Source: Planctomycetota bacterium
GTDB lineage: Bacteria; Planctomycetota; UBA1135; UBA2386
DNA: 64,000 bases
NCBI GenBank assembly: GCA_028281765.1
Contig: JANQJF010000005.1
Coordinates: forward strand, 1 to 64,000
Reading direction: 5' to 3'
Of the stretch, positions 42,198 through 53,521 are shown in pieces. A program made the position numbers and the translations under genes. Positions within the stretch are counted from its first letter, which is position 1; every line of letters starts with the position of its first letter. The notes under the pieces were generated by a model, which searched no databases, was not told where the DNA came from, and worked only from the letters and a program-made list of their open reading frames with translations.

Positions 42198-42955
42198 GGC
42201 TCGTTCCTCGCGATACCGAGCGCGAGCTCGATCGTCTCCTCGAGTTTTTCGAGAGTGATGTTGTGCTCGAGCCGGCCACCGAGGGCCGCGGAAATACGGC
42301 CGGTTTCCTCGGAGACCACGATCGCGAGCGCGTCGGTTTCTTCCGACAGGCCGACAGCCGCGCGGTGACGCGTGCCCAGGCGCTTGTCGATCGACGGGTT
42401 CTGCGACAGCGGCAGCAGGCACGACGCCGCGACGATGCGGTCCCCGCGGATCACCAACGCGCCATCGTGCAGCGCGCCGCCGGGGTAGAAGATCGACTCG
42501 ATCAGATACGAGTTCAGCTCGGCGTCGATCTGAATGCCGGTCTCGGCGAGGTTGGCGAGCGAGCCTTCGCGCTCGATCGCGATCAGTGCGCCGATTCGTT
42601 CCTTGCTCAGACGGGCCACCGAGCGCAGCAGGCGCTGCAGCGTCTTGACCTCGCGCTTGAACAGGCGGCCGAAGATCGGAGAGTCGCCGACGTGGACGAT
42701 CGCGCGGCGGATCTCGGGCTGGAAGACGATGATCAGGCCGACGAACGCGAGGTTGGTCAGCTCGTTGAACACGAGGCCGAGGCGTTCGAGTTTGAACGTG
42801 TCGATCAACACCGACGCGGTGATCACGACGAACAGCACGATGATGATCAGGCCGCGGATGACACCGGCACCGCGGGTCTGCCGCAGGAAGCGCAGCACGA
42901 CGTAGATGCCGATCGCAAAGATGAGGACTTCGGTGATCATCGTCGCATTGATCAT
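42194..42955 (-). CDS. cdaA: Membrane diadenylate cyclase CdaA
   Basis: A 253-aa enzyme that joins two ATP into cyclic di-AMP. Three membrane helices fill residues 5-85 (EVLIFAIGIYVVLRFL; VIRGLIIIVLFVVITASVL; TNLAFVGLIIVFQPE), then the DAC domain with the catalytic DGA motif in GALHDGALVI and the RHR motif in LGTRHRAAVGLSE. Length and layout match CdaA (DacA). It overlaps folP and cdaR by four bases, so expression is tightly coupled to folate synthesis and GlmM. This means the organism very likely uses c-di-AMP, probably in envelope or osmotic control. Confidence 0.95.
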   Translation of the reverse strand: MINATMITEVLIFAIGIYVVLRFLRQTRGAGVIRGLIIIVLFVVITASVLIDTFKLERLGLVFNELTNLAFVGLIIVFQPEIRRAIVHVGDSPIFGRLFKREVKTLQRLLRSVARLSKERIGALIAIEREGSLANLAETGIQIDAELNSYLIESIFYPGGALHDGALVIRGDRIVAASCLLPLSQNPSIDKRLGTRHRAAVGLSEETDALAIVVSEETGRISAALGGRLEHNITLEKLEETIELALGIARNEP

Positions 42956-43824
42956 CGGTCTCGCACCTCGTCGAGTCTGGCGCCGGCTTCACGGAACGCG
43001 TCGACCACACGGACGACATCGCGCATCGCGGCGACGTCGTGCACGCGCAAGATCTCGACGCCGCCGAGCGCCAGCGTAGCGACCGAGGCCGCCGTAGCGC
43101 ACAGTCTGTCGGCAGGATCTTTGCCGGTGATCGCGCCGAGGAACGACTTCCGCGACGAGCCGACGAGTAGCGGGCGGCCGAGACGTCGCAGCACGTCGAG
43201 ATGGGCGTGGATCGCGTGGTTGTCCTCGTGCCGGGTCCCGAAGCCGATTCCGGGATCCAGTAGGATCGAGTTCTCGGCGATCCCGCAGGCGACCGCGGCT
43301 TCGACGCGTCGGATCAGCGTGGCGGCGATCTGCTCCACGACCGCGCGACCGCCTGCGTCGTCGTTGGCCCCGCGCGGCGGATCGAAGCGGTGCATCAGCA
43401 CGATCGGGCAGCCGGCGGCGGCGACGACCGCTCCCAGCTCCGGATCACCCTGCAGCGCCAGCGTGTCGTTGACCCAGTCCGCGCCGGCTTCGAGCGAGGT
43501 GGCCGCGACCTTGGCTCGGGTGGTGTCGACCGAGATCAGGACGTCGGGGAGGCGCTCCCGGACCCGCGTGAGCACCGGCATGAGGCGGCGCAGCTGCTCG
43601 TCGTCGTCGACGATGTCGTGACCGGGGCGGGTGCTCTCCGCGCCGAGGTCGAGGATGTCCGCCCCTTCGTCGACCAGCTGGAGTGCATGGTCGACCGCGA
43701 CTTCCGGATCGAGAAAGAGACCACCGTCGGAGAAGGAGTCCGGCGTCACGTTGACGATGCCCATCAACCGCGCCGATCCCTCCCCGATCGTCAGCTCGCG
43801 TCCTCCCGATCCCGCGATGCGCAT
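42952..43824 (-). CDS. folP: Dihydropteroate synthase
   Basis: A 290-aa TIM-barrel enzyme that condenses p-aminobenzoate with dihydropterin pyrophosphate in folate synthesis, the sulfonamide target. Motifs: MGIVNVTPDSFSDGG, DLGAESTRPG, ISVDTTRA, LLDPGIGFG and GSSRKSFLG. The start at 43824 gives the usual length. It follows ftsH by 21 bp and overlaps cdaA. The ftsH-folP-cdaA-cdaR-glmM order resembles that of several bacterial phyla and supports a single operon. Confidence 0.95.
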   Translation of the reverse strand: MRIAGSGGRELTIGEGSARLMGIVNVTPDSFSDGGLFLDPEVAVDHALQLVDEGADILDLGAESTRPGHDIVDDDEQLRRLMPVLTRVRERLPDVLISVDTTRAKVAATSLEAGADWVNDTLALQGDPELGAVVAAAGCPIVLMHRFDPPRGANDDAGGRAVVEQIAATLIRRVEAAVACGIAENSILLDPGIGFGTRHEDNHAIHAHLDVLRRLGRPLLVGSSRKSFLGAITGKDPADRLCATAASVATLALGGVEILRVHDVAAMRDVVRVVDAFREAGARLDEVRDR

Positions 43825-43845
43825 GGTCTTGGGGCGGCTCCTTCG

Positions 43846-46188
<2,343 letters not shown>

Positions 46189-46259
46189 GAGACGCTATGG
46201 GTCAAAGACGGTGGGGTGCGCAAGGGCGGCGTCGAACACGCCTCCCTATGGGTAATTCG

Positions 46260-46754
46260 TCAGAACTCACCCTCCAGGGCAAGCACGATCTTACGACCCA
46301 GATCGGAAAGGGCCTCCGCGGTCGCAGAATCTTCGGATTCGCCGATCGCCGTGCGGAATTCGGCTTGGTCCCGGACCTTGCGTTCGCGCAGGACCTCGCC
46401 CTGGCGGTCGACGAGCTGCACCGTGAGCTGGAAGTCGAGGAGGCCTTCGCGAACCGGCGGGTTGAACCCGCGGACGTGGACGTTGCCTTGGATGTCGTCG
46501 AGGCTTACGCGCAGGACGGCGTCTGCGTGCTGCGGCGACGAAGTCGGCCGCACGTCGGTGTGCCGGGCGATCGAGCGCTGGATCGCTCGCGTGAGCGGCA
46601 CCTCGAAGCCCTGCCGCAGCGTACGATTCTGCACCACTTCGATCGCGACGGAACGCACGCCGGAGCCGAACTGCTCGACGCCGAACGAGTAGCCGCACGC
46701 GCCGACGAGCGGGAGGAGCGCGAGGATCGGGACGACGCGGACGCGAGCGCTCAC
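46260..46754 (-). CDS. lptE: LptE-like LPS-assembly lipoprotein
   Basis: A 164-aa lipoprotein: signal peptide with lipobox LPLVGAC, then GYSFG, a typical LptE opening. The region around residues 30-130 (VAIEVVQNRTLRQGFEVPLT, later VREGLLDFQLTVQLVD) follows the LptE pattern of a two-helix, four-strand fold. LptE plugs the LptD barrel that places LPS in the outer membrane. It starts with GTG 46754, overlapping the bamD stop by four bases. LptE sequences vary widely, so the call is good but not certain. Confidence 0.8.
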   Translation of the reverse strand: MSARVRVVPILALLPLVGACGYSFGVEQFGSGVRSVAIEVVQNRTLRQGFEVPLTRAIQRSIARHTDVRPTSSPQHADAVLRVSLDDIQGNVHVRGFNPPVREGLLDFQLTVQLVDRQGEVLRERKVRDQAEFRTAIGESEDSATAEALSDLGRKIVLALEGEF

Positions 46755-47638
46755 TTCGGCGCCTCCGCGTGTTGGGTCGTCGGGCCGAGTCGATCGCGTG
46801 CGCGCTGGCCCGCGTCGGTCGTCGGGAAGTCGCGCATCGCGATCCCGAGGTGGATGCGTTCTCCGGTCGTGTTGCCGACGCGGCGGTAGAAGTCCGCGAT
46901 GATCACGTGTCGCTCGGCGATCCATCGTTCGAGAATCGCGAGCCCTTCTCGGGCGTCTCTGCGGAACTCGGGACGCTCCGGCTCGAGCGAGAGGTAGTGC
47001 GCGAGTTCGTTGCGGGCGAAGATCATCTGGTCGAGGTCGTACTGCGGCCCGCGCACGCGTCGGAAGGCCGACATCGCGAGGCGGTAGCGCGCGAACGCCG
47101 CCCACTCGCTGCTCGGGTGGGACTCCAACAGCTGCGTGAAACGCACCTCGGCCAGCGGGAAGTTGTCGATCCCGAACGCGAAGTCGCCGAGCAGCTTGAG
47201 CGCCTCCGGGGCGAACGGGCTCGCCTCGAAGCGCTCGACGAAGTGCTGCAGCACGAGTTCGCCGTCGTCGTCGTCCGCGAGCAGGAGGGCCTTGCCGGCG
47301 CGGAAATGCAGCTCCTCGATCGCGGCCGAGCGCGGGCTGAACCGGTGCTCGTCGATGAAGTCGCGGGACACTTCGAACGCGTCGTAGTATTCCTCGCTCT
47401 CGACGAGCGCTCGCATGCGCAGCGTGTCGAATCGCGCGCGGTCGTCCTCGATGTAGGAGTCGCGATCGACGTCGTCGAGGAAGGCCAGCGCGTCGTCGAT
47501 GCGGCCCCGGTCGAGCATGGACTCGGCGAGGTCGAGTGCGGTCGTCGGATCCTCGGGGATCGGGATCGGCGAACTCGAGCAGGCCGCGAAGGCCGGGAGC
47601 ACCGTCACGAGGATCGACCGAGTCAGGAAACCACCCAT
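46751..47638 (-). CDS. bamD: BamD-like outer-membrane assembly lipoprotein
   Basis: A 295-aa lipoprotein with lipobox FAAC at residues 16-19, followed by TPR-like helical repeats (ALDLAESMLDRGRIDDALAF; LEELHFRAGKALLL-like; FPLAEVRFTQLLESHPSSEW), as in BamD/ComL/YfiO, the essential TPR lipoprotein of the outer-membrane protein assembly complex. The C-terminal repeat pattern (AHYLSLEPERPEFRRDAREG) also fits BamD. It is slightly longer than E. coli BamD (245 aa). It begins the minus-strand run with lptE and ftsH. The start at 47638 precedes the signal peptide; a long upstream frame is antisense to the channel gene. Confidence 0.82.
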   Translation of the reverse strand: MGGFLTRSILVTVLPAFAACSSSPIPIPEDPTTALDLAESMLDRGRIDDALAFLDDVDRDSYIEDDRARFDTLRMRALVESEEYYDAFEVSRDFIDEHRFSPRSAAIEELHFRAGKALLLADDDDGELVLQHFVERFEASPFAPEALKLLGDFAFGIDNFPLAEVRFTQLLESHPSSEWAAFARYRLAMSAFRRVRGPQYDLDQMIFARNELAHYLSLEPERPEFRRDAREGLAILERWIAERHVIIADFYRRVGNTTGERIHLGIAMRDFPTTDAGQRARDRLGPTTQHAEAPK

Positions 47639-47711
47639 GCCGGGTATTGAACCCGGTTTGGCACGGCAATTCGAGCTAGCGGCGCGCCCGGCGACATGCG
47701 GCAATGGGGGC

Positions 47712-49364
47712 ATGTTCGCTGCCGCATTCCGCTGTTGGGTCGTGCTCATCGTCTTCGGCGCCTCCGCCACGTGGTCGTCTGCCCAGGACACCCAGGATCC
47801 GTCCGGTTCGCCGCTCCGGTCGCTGTTGGACTCGATCCGAGTGAAACAGTCCCAGCTGGCCGACAAGAAGACCGCCCTGCGGAACGCGACCGGAGACGAC
47901 CGGCCCGACCTCGAGGCCGAGATCCGCCAGCGCGAGGCCGACCTCGACGCGTTGGAGAAGCGCTTCGCGATGATCGCGACGGGCGTCGACCGGGAGCAGT
48001 TCGAGGCGTCGGACGCGAAGTTCGATCTGCAGGGGGAGCTGCAGACGCTGCTCGAACCGCTGATCCAGCAGCTCAAGTCGGCCACCGAGGGGCCGCGGGA
48101 GATCGAACGCCTGCGGCAGGAACTCGCGGCGGCGACCGCGCAGCGCAAGCTAGCGGCCGACGCGATCTTCTCGCTGGATCGGCGACTCGCGGAGATCCCG
48201 GGAGCGGCAGGGGAGAAAGGTGCACTGGGAACCAAGCTCGAGGGGCTACGTGAGGAGTGGCGCGAGATTCGGAAAGAAAACGATGCCGCGGTGCGGGTGA
48301 CCCGGCACGAGCTCGACACGCGGCTCTCGAACCAGAAGTCCTTCTTCGAGTCGACCGGCGAGATCGCCGGTGACTTCTTCAAGCAGCGCGGCGTCAGCAT
48401 CCTGCTCGCGTTGGGCGCGTTCCTCGGGGTGTTCGTCGTGTTCCGTCTCGTGCCGCGCAGCGTCGCCAACGTCGGCTCGCTGCGCGACCGCAAGCGACGG
48501 TCGTTTTACTCACGACTGCTGGATGTGCTGTGGAGCGCATTCACCGTGGTCGCCGCGATCGGGGCGACCCTGTTGGTGCTCTACCTCGAAAACGACTGGG
48601 TGTTGCTGCTGATCGTCCTGATCTTCGTCCTCGGGATCGGTTGGGCGAGCGTCCGGATCCTGCCGAGCCTCGTCGAGCAGGTGCGCCTCGTCCTCAATCT
48701 CGGCGGTGTGCGGGAGGGCGACCGGATCCTGTGGGACGACGTGCCCTACCAGGTCGCGCGGCTCGGGCTCTACACGGTCCTCGAGAATCCGGACCTGTCG
48801 GGCGGCGTGTTCCGCGTTCCGGTGCGCGACTTGATCGGGCACAACTCGCGGCCGACCGCGATCGGCGAGCGCTGGTTCCCGACCCGCGAGGGCGACTGGG
48901 TGATCCTCGCGAACGGCATCCGCGCACGGGTCGAGATGCAGACCCCGGAGTTCGTGCGGTTGCAGCTGCCGGGCGGGGGACCGCAGACCATCTCGACCGC
49001 CGAGTTTCTCGCGAACGCTCCGCGGAATCTGTCCGAGGGATTCCGGATCGAGGTCGTGTTCGGCGTGGACTACCAGCACCAAGCCATCTGCACGACGGAC
49101 GTCCCGGCGCGCATGCTCGCCGGCCTGCAGCAGCGACTGTCCGGCATCGTGCCAGCGGAGACGATCCAGGCGATCGAGGTCGCGTTCATGAACGCCGGTG
49201 CCTCGTCGCTCGACTACGAGATCCAGGCGGACTTCGCCGGCTCCGCTGCCCGGGAATATGAGAAGATCCAGTTCGGGATCGCGCGGATCCTCGTCGACAT
49301 CTGCAACGACGAGGGCTGGGTGATTCCGTTCACGCAGGTCACCCTGCACCAGGCCGCCTCCTGA
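47712..49364 (+). CDS. MscS-like small-conductance mechanosensitive channel
   Basis: A 550-aa channel protein. A signal peptide (FRCWVVLIVFGASATWSSAQ) and an exported coiled coil (residues 40-190, charged helices such as EAEIRQREADLDALEKR) precede the membrane part at residues 225-325, with about four helices (ILLALGAFLGVFVVFRLV; LLVLYLENDWVLLLIVLIFV). The MscS beta domain follows (LVLNLGGVREGDRILWDDVP), but with a less canonical pore helix. MscS channels open under membrane tension and release solutes. Large N-terminal extracellular extensions occur in the MscK/YbdG types. It is transcribed divergently from bamD. Confidence 0.8.
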   Translation: MFAAAFRCWVVLIVFGASATWSSAQDTQDPSGSPLRSLLDSIRVKQSQLADKKTALRNATGDDRPDLEAEIRQREADLDALEKRFAMIATGVDREQFEASDAKFDLQGELQTLLEPLIQQLKSATEGPREIERLRQELAAATAQRKLAADAIFSLDRRLAEIPGAAGEKGALGTKLEGLREEWREIRKENDAAVRVTRHELDTRLSNQKSFFESTGEIAGDFFKQRGVSILLALGAFLGVFVVFRLVPRSVANVGSLRDRKRRSFYSRLLDVLWSAFTVVAAIGATLLVLYLENDWVLLLIVLIFVLGIGWASVRILPSLVEQVRLVLNLGGVREGDRILWDDVPYQVARLGLYTVLENPDLSGGVFRVPVRDLIGHNSRPTAIGERWFPTREGDWVILANGIRARVEMQTPEFVRLQLPGGGPQTISTAEFLANAPRNLSEGFRIEVVFGVDYQHQAICTTDVPARMLAGLQQRLSGIVPAETIQAIEVAFMNAGASSLDYEIQADFAGSAAREYEKIQFGIARILVDICNDEGWVIPFTQVTLHQAAS

Positions 49365-49416
49365 GGCGCCGCGGATTTCTTGCACCGCTCGCGTCGTCTC
49401 GGGCATAGCCCACACG

Positions 49417-52400
49417 ATGACGACGCGCACCGTCGACAAGCTGTTCGTTCGCTACGTTCGCACCGGCGATCCGCGCGCGTTGGCCACGGTGTTCGACGAG
49501 TCGGCGCCTGAGATCCTGCGCGTCGCGCGGCACCTCGCGCACGACGAGGCCGAGGCCGAAGACCTGCTGCAGGAGGCGTTCCTGCGCGCGATCGAGCGCG
49601 CGGATTCGTTCCGGCCCGGCGAACGCGTCGTGCCGTGGCTGATCGGGATCCTCGCGAACGGTGCGCGCACGCGGCAGCGCAAGCGCGCCCGCCACGCGGA
49701 GGCACCGCTGCCGGACCTCCGCGCCACGGACGATCCTGTCCGCGCCGCGCACGGCCACGACGTCGAACGCCGGATCCGGGACTCGCTCGCGGGTATCCCC
49801 GAGCCGTACCGCGACGTGCTCGAACGGCACCTCGCGCACGGGCAGTCCGGCGAGCAGATCGGCCGTGACCTCGGCTGTTCGCCGAACACAGTGCGCAGCC
49901 GATTGCGACGCGGGCTCCGTTTGCTGCGTCGGTCGCTGCCGGCCGGGTTCGCCGTCGCCTGCGATCGTGCGCGCGGGCTCGAGGCGGTGCGTCACGTCGT
50001 CATCACCCGAGCCGCGGCGAATCCCGCCGCGGCCGTGACCGCTTGGAATGCGTCGTTGCTCGGAGCGTGGGTGATGTGGAAGAAAGTCGGTGTCGTCGTC
50101 GGGGCGATCGTGGTGTTGGCAGCCGGTTGGTGGGCACTCGACCCCTGGGGTGCGGATTCGGACGGTGGGACTCTCGAGGTCGAGTCGCATGCGGAGACCG
50201 TGCGGCTCGACGAGCGAGTCGAGTCGACAGACGAGGGCGCGGTCGCGCGCACCGCGGTGCGCGGCGAAGCCGCTGCGGCAGGACCCGACGAGACGTATCG
50301 CACGGCGCTGACGCGCTATCACGGCAGGGTGCTCGACAGCGAGCGTGCGCCGGTGGGAGGGGCGACCGTCGAGCTGTATCGCATCGATCCGTTCGAGCTG
50401 TTCGTGCCCGGCGAGGCGCCGGCGGAGCTGCTGGCCGGGTCGGCGGTGACCGCAGCCGACGGCACGTTCCGATTCGCGGAGGTCGAGCCACGTGCGGTCG
50501 CGGTGCTGCGCGCCGAGCACGACGGCCTGAGTCGGCTGCGCATCGTCGAGACGATGCCCGGTCCCGGCGAGGAGGTGGATCTCGGGGACATCGAACTGCC
50601 CGCATGGACCGCGGTCGAGGGTCTGGTCGTCGACGCGGATGGCGAGCCGGTGGTCGGCGCGAACGTGCGCTCGATCGACGTGCCGCCGATGCTGCTGGGT
50701 TTGTTCCACGTGCAGCATCTCGACGTCGACGCGGGACAGGTGATTCTGCGTCGCGATCGCCCGCGCGTGGTCCCGCTGCCCGGCTGGGCCCGCGACGTCG
50801 TCGGGCGGTTCGCCTTCTGCCGTGCGAAGACCGGGGCCGACGGTCGCTTCCATCTCCGCGGCGTGCCGCCCGGCAGCAACGCGGTCATCGTGCAGAAGGA
50901 CGGTTTCACGACGGAGCTGCGATCCGCGGTGCGGGCGCGGCCTCACAAGACGGCGGACCTCGGTCGGATCCGCTTGCGTGAGGGAGAGCAGGCGGTCGTG
51001 CGCGTCGTGGACGACGCGGGAGTCGCGGTGCCGGACGCCGAAGTGTGGATCGCGCCGACCAACAGCGCGCAGCCGATCGACTTCGCGACGCAGGCGTCGC
51101 GGACGGACGAGCACGGGATCAGTCGGCGCGAGGGGGTGCCGTCGGGGCGGATCACAGTCGCCGTGCGGCGCAGTCGGGCGCACGCGTGGGTCGTCGCGGA
51201 TCCTGCGTTGGTCACCGCGGACGTCGTCGTTCGTCTGCCCGTTGCGCACGAGCTGACCGTGTTCGCGCGGGACCCGCACGGCGCGCCGATCGACGGGGCC
51301 GGGATGCGCATTGCGGCGGGCACGCTCGGGGACCTCGCCGATCAGTTTCCCGAAGTCGAACCCTGGCTCGATCGCGACGTGCGGGCCGAGTCGCCGGGAC
51401 GCCTCGTCGTCGACGATCTCGAAACCGGTCCCTACGTCGTGGAGCTGACAGCGCCCGGATTCGTTCCGCGCCGTGTCGCGGTGGACGTCGCGGCCCGGAC
51501 GCAAGAGTCCGTCGAGTTGCACCCCGGAGCCGAGGTCGTGGTCTACGTCACAGATGCACGCGGCGCGCCAGTTCGACATGCGGACGTGTCCTTCGAGCCG
51601 ATGGACGGGCTGTTGCCACCGCGGCGCTCCGGTCGGACCGATGCTGCAGGGCGGTGCGTGATCGCCGACGCGCCCCGCGGCGAGGTCAAGGTGGGGGCGC
51701 GCCACCCCGCGTTCGGGCTCGGCGCCGTCCAGGTGACCTGGCCGGTCGACACCGAAGTCGTGCTGCCGGATCCGGGCTCGATCGCAGGCATCGTCGAACC
51801 CGTCCCCGCACCGGGCACGGTCCTGCCGCGGTTGCTCGTCAACGGCGCCGATGCGACGACCAACGACGAGCCGTCGCGCATGGTGCTCGTCGACGAGGCT
51901 GGACGGTTCGAGGTGCACGGCCTGACGCCCGGGGAGTACCGCGTCAGCACGATGCCGAGCCTCGAGAACGTCCGCTCGGTCGGGTCGGGGCTTCAGCACT
52001 TCATGGTCGCGTCCGCGATGCACCGCGATCCGCCGAAGCACGTCGTTCGTCCCGGCGAGGTGACCCGCGTCGTCGTCCCGCGTAGCGGTCGCGAGCTCGA
52101 CTCGCACCACGGTACGGTGACGATTCGCGGCTCGGTGTTGGTCGACGGCGCTCCGCCGCGCGACTGCCAGGTCATGGTGTTCCACCACACGCTCGACGTG
52201 GTCCCGTTGGAGGTGGACGGGACGTTCGAGCTCACCGACGTCGCGGGCGGCTCCGCGCAGCTCGCCGTCGTCCGTGGCCGCACGGGCTCGGACGGAACCG
52301 AACACACGTTCTGGCGCCGAACGCTGGAGCTGCGCGGTGTCGACCAGATCGTCGAGGTGCGACTGCAGACCGGAGTCATCTCGGGGACGGTCGTTGCGCC

Positions 52401-52641
52401 CGAAGGCAGGTCGCCGGCAGGCGTCGTGGTGCGCGCCGCGGGTTCGCTGCGTGACACTGACGGTGCGCGCGCTTCGTTCGAGGCACAGACCGACGCGCAG
52501 GGGCGATTCGAGTTCGCCGGGTTGCCAGCGGGGATCTACCGCATCGGTCCGCGAAGGGGGGATGAGGACGGCGTCCCGTCAGAGCCGATCGAGCTGGTGG
52601 CCGGTGGGCGAAGGGATGGTGTCGAGGTGCAGCTGCGGTAG
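49417..52641 (+). CDS. Second ECF sigma factor fused to a membrane helix and CarboxypepD-reg-like repeats
   Basis: A 1074-aa paralogue in architecture of the gene at 1914-4433. Sigma region 2 spans residues 9-93 (LAHDEAEAEDLLQEAFLRAI), region 4 residues 120-176 (SGEQIGRDLGCSPNTVRSRL). A single membrane helix lies at 222-241 (VGVVVGAIVVLAAGWWAL). Residues 290-1074 hold seven or more carboxypeptidase regulatory-like repeats, recognisable by D-x-x-G-x-P-V-x-x-A and T-D-A-x-G-R-F (EGLVVDADGEPVVGANV, then TGADGRFHLRGVPPG; ISGTVVAPEGRSPAGVVV). Predicted: sigma domain inside, repeats outside. The sequences of the two paralogues differ much, so they are probably old duplicates or separate fusions. 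Possible leaderless start: CATAGC seven bases before ATG. Confidence 0.86.
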   Translation: MTTRTVDKLFVRYVRTGDPRALATVFDESAPEILRVARHLAHDEAEAEDLLQEAFLRAIERADSFRPGERVVPWLIGILANGARTRQRKRARHAEAPLPDLRATDDPVRAAHGHDVERRIRDSLAGIPEPYRDVLERHLAHGQSGEQIGRDLGCSPNTVRSRLRRGLRLLRRSLPAGFAVACDRARGLEAVRHVVITRAAANPAAAVTAWNASLLGAWVMWKKVGVVVGAIVVLAAGWWALDPWGADSDGGTLEVESHAETVRLDERVESTDEGAVARTAVRGEAAAAGPDETYRTALTRYHGRVLDSERAPVGGATVELYRIDPFELFVPGEAPAELLAGSAVTAADGTFRFAEVEPRAVAVLRAEHDGLSRLRIVETMPGPGEEVDLGDIELPAWTAVEGLVVDADGEPVVGANVRSIDVPPMLLGLFHVQHLDVDAGQVILRRDRPRVVPLPGWARDVVGRFAFCRAKTGADGRFHLRGVPPGSNAVIVQKDGFTTELRSAVRARPHKTADLGRIRLREGEQAVVRVVDDAGVAVPDAEVWIAPTNSAQPIDFATQASRTDEHGISRREGVPSGRITVAVRRSRAHAWVVADPALVTADVVVRLPVAHELTVFARDPHGAPIDGAGMRIAAGTLGDLADQFPEVEPWLDRDVRAESPGRLVVDDLETGPYVVELTAPGFVPRRVAVDVAARTQESVELHPGAEVVVYVTDARGAPVRHADVSFEPMDGLLPPRRSGRTDAAGRCVIADAPRGEVKVGARHPAFGLGAVQVTWPVDTEVVLPDPGSIAGIVEPVPAPGTVLPRLLVNGADATTNDEPSRMVLVDEAGRFEVHGLTPGEYRVSTMPSLENVRSVGSGLQHFMVASAMHRDPPKHVVRPGEVTRVVVPRSGRELDSHHGTVTIRGSVLVDGAPPRDCQVMVFHHTLDVVPLEVDGTFELTDVAGGSAQLAVVRGRTGSDGTEHTFWRRTLELRGVDQIVEVRLQTGVISGTVVAPEGRSPAGVVVRAAGSLRDTDGARASFEAQTDAQGRFEFAGLPAGIYRIGPRRGDEDGVPSEPIELVAGGRRDGVEVQLR

Positions 52642-52777
52642 GGGCACGGGAACGGGAACGGTGCCTTAAGACGAGGGCGGAGCGGCGACGTCCGCAGTCG
52701 GACGGGCTCCGTAGGCCAAGTTCGTCCGCCCACGTCGCCGCTCCGCCCCCCGGTCTTAGGACTCCGTGCCCGTGCCC
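52642..52777. repeat. Long nested inverted repeat between convergent genes
   Basis: Three nested stems. The main arms are TAAGACGAGGGCGGAGCGGC (52667 on) and its inverted copy ending GTCTTA at 52758, about 25 bp each with few mismatches. An inner stem CGGACG/CGTCCG lies at 52699-52704 and 52723-52728. An outer stem GGGCACGG/CCGTGCCC spans 52642-52649 and 52764-52777. The right arm covers the recO stop codon. It probably ends transcription for both genes or extrudes as a cruciform. Confidence 0.65.
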
Positions 52778-53517
52778 GCCCCCGCCCCAATCCGCCGCGC
52801 ACAAGCCCGCAAGGCCGCCCGACGCGCCCGCGGCAAGTCCTGGACCGCGACCGCCAGCCACCGTGCCAGCACCCCGAGCGCGGACGATGCGCCCGCCGGC
52901 GGCGTGAGCCCCGGCCACTCGCGACCCGGCGCATGCGACAGCTGCCGCAACCACTCCATCGTCTCCGCCGGAACCCGAACCGCACCGCGCGGCGCGTGCC
53001 GCGGACAGTACACCCCCGCCTCCCGCGGTGGGATCGCGGCTTCGGCGAGTTCGATCCCGCAGCCCGCGCAGTGCGACAGCGCCGGCAGTTGCCCGAGAAC
53101 GTGGAGCAGGCGAAGCTCGATACCGGTGACGATCTGCAAGAGCGCGTCATCCGGAACCCGTTCCACCAACGTCAGTCCGCCGTCCAGCAGATCGAACAGC
53201 TCGTGGTCGGCGCGACCTTCGACGAGCGTGCGATCGAACAGCTCGACGAGATACGTCGCCGTCAGAAAGCGCGCGGGCTCACGCAGCGCGCGTGGCTCGT
53301 GCAGCAATCGAGTGCGCCCGAGAATCGGCATGCCTCGTCCGGAGAGCGTGACCTCGAGGCGATTCAGGAAGTCGATCCGACCGAGTAGGACGCTGTTCGC
53401 GCGATGCGCGCCCTTCGCGAGTGCGTAGACGCGGCCACGTTCGCGCGTCAGCAGTGTGATCACGCGGCTGCTCTCGCGGAAGTCGACGCGTTTCCAGACG
53501 AGCGCGCGCAGTCGCAT
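52756..53517 (-). CDS. recO: DNA repair protein RecO
   Basis: A 253-aa RecFOR recombination mediator that loads RecA on gaps. The N-terminal OB fold is visible (RALVWKRVDFRESSRVITLLTRERGRVYALAKGAHR), then the helical core (LFDRTLVEGRADHELFDLL) and the zinc-binding segment CAGCG with a later YCPRH. The C-terminal 12 residues are low complexity (GAGAGTGTES), encoded by a CCCGTG-type repeat that is also the arm of the palindrome beyond. It follows corC by four bases. Confidence 0.9.
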   Translation of the reverse strand: MRLRALVWKRVDFRESSRVITLLTRERGRVYALAKGAHRANSVLLGRIDFLNRLEVTLSGRGMPILGRTRLLHEPRALREPARFLTATYLVELFDRTLVEGRADHELFDLLDGGLTLVERVPDDALLQIVTGIELRLLHVLGQLPALSHCAGCGIELAEAAIPPREAGVYCPRHAPRGAVRVPAETMEWLRQLSHAPGREWPGLTPPAGASSALGVLARWLAVAVQDLPRARRAALRACARRIGAGAGTGTES

Positions 53518-53521
53518 CGTG

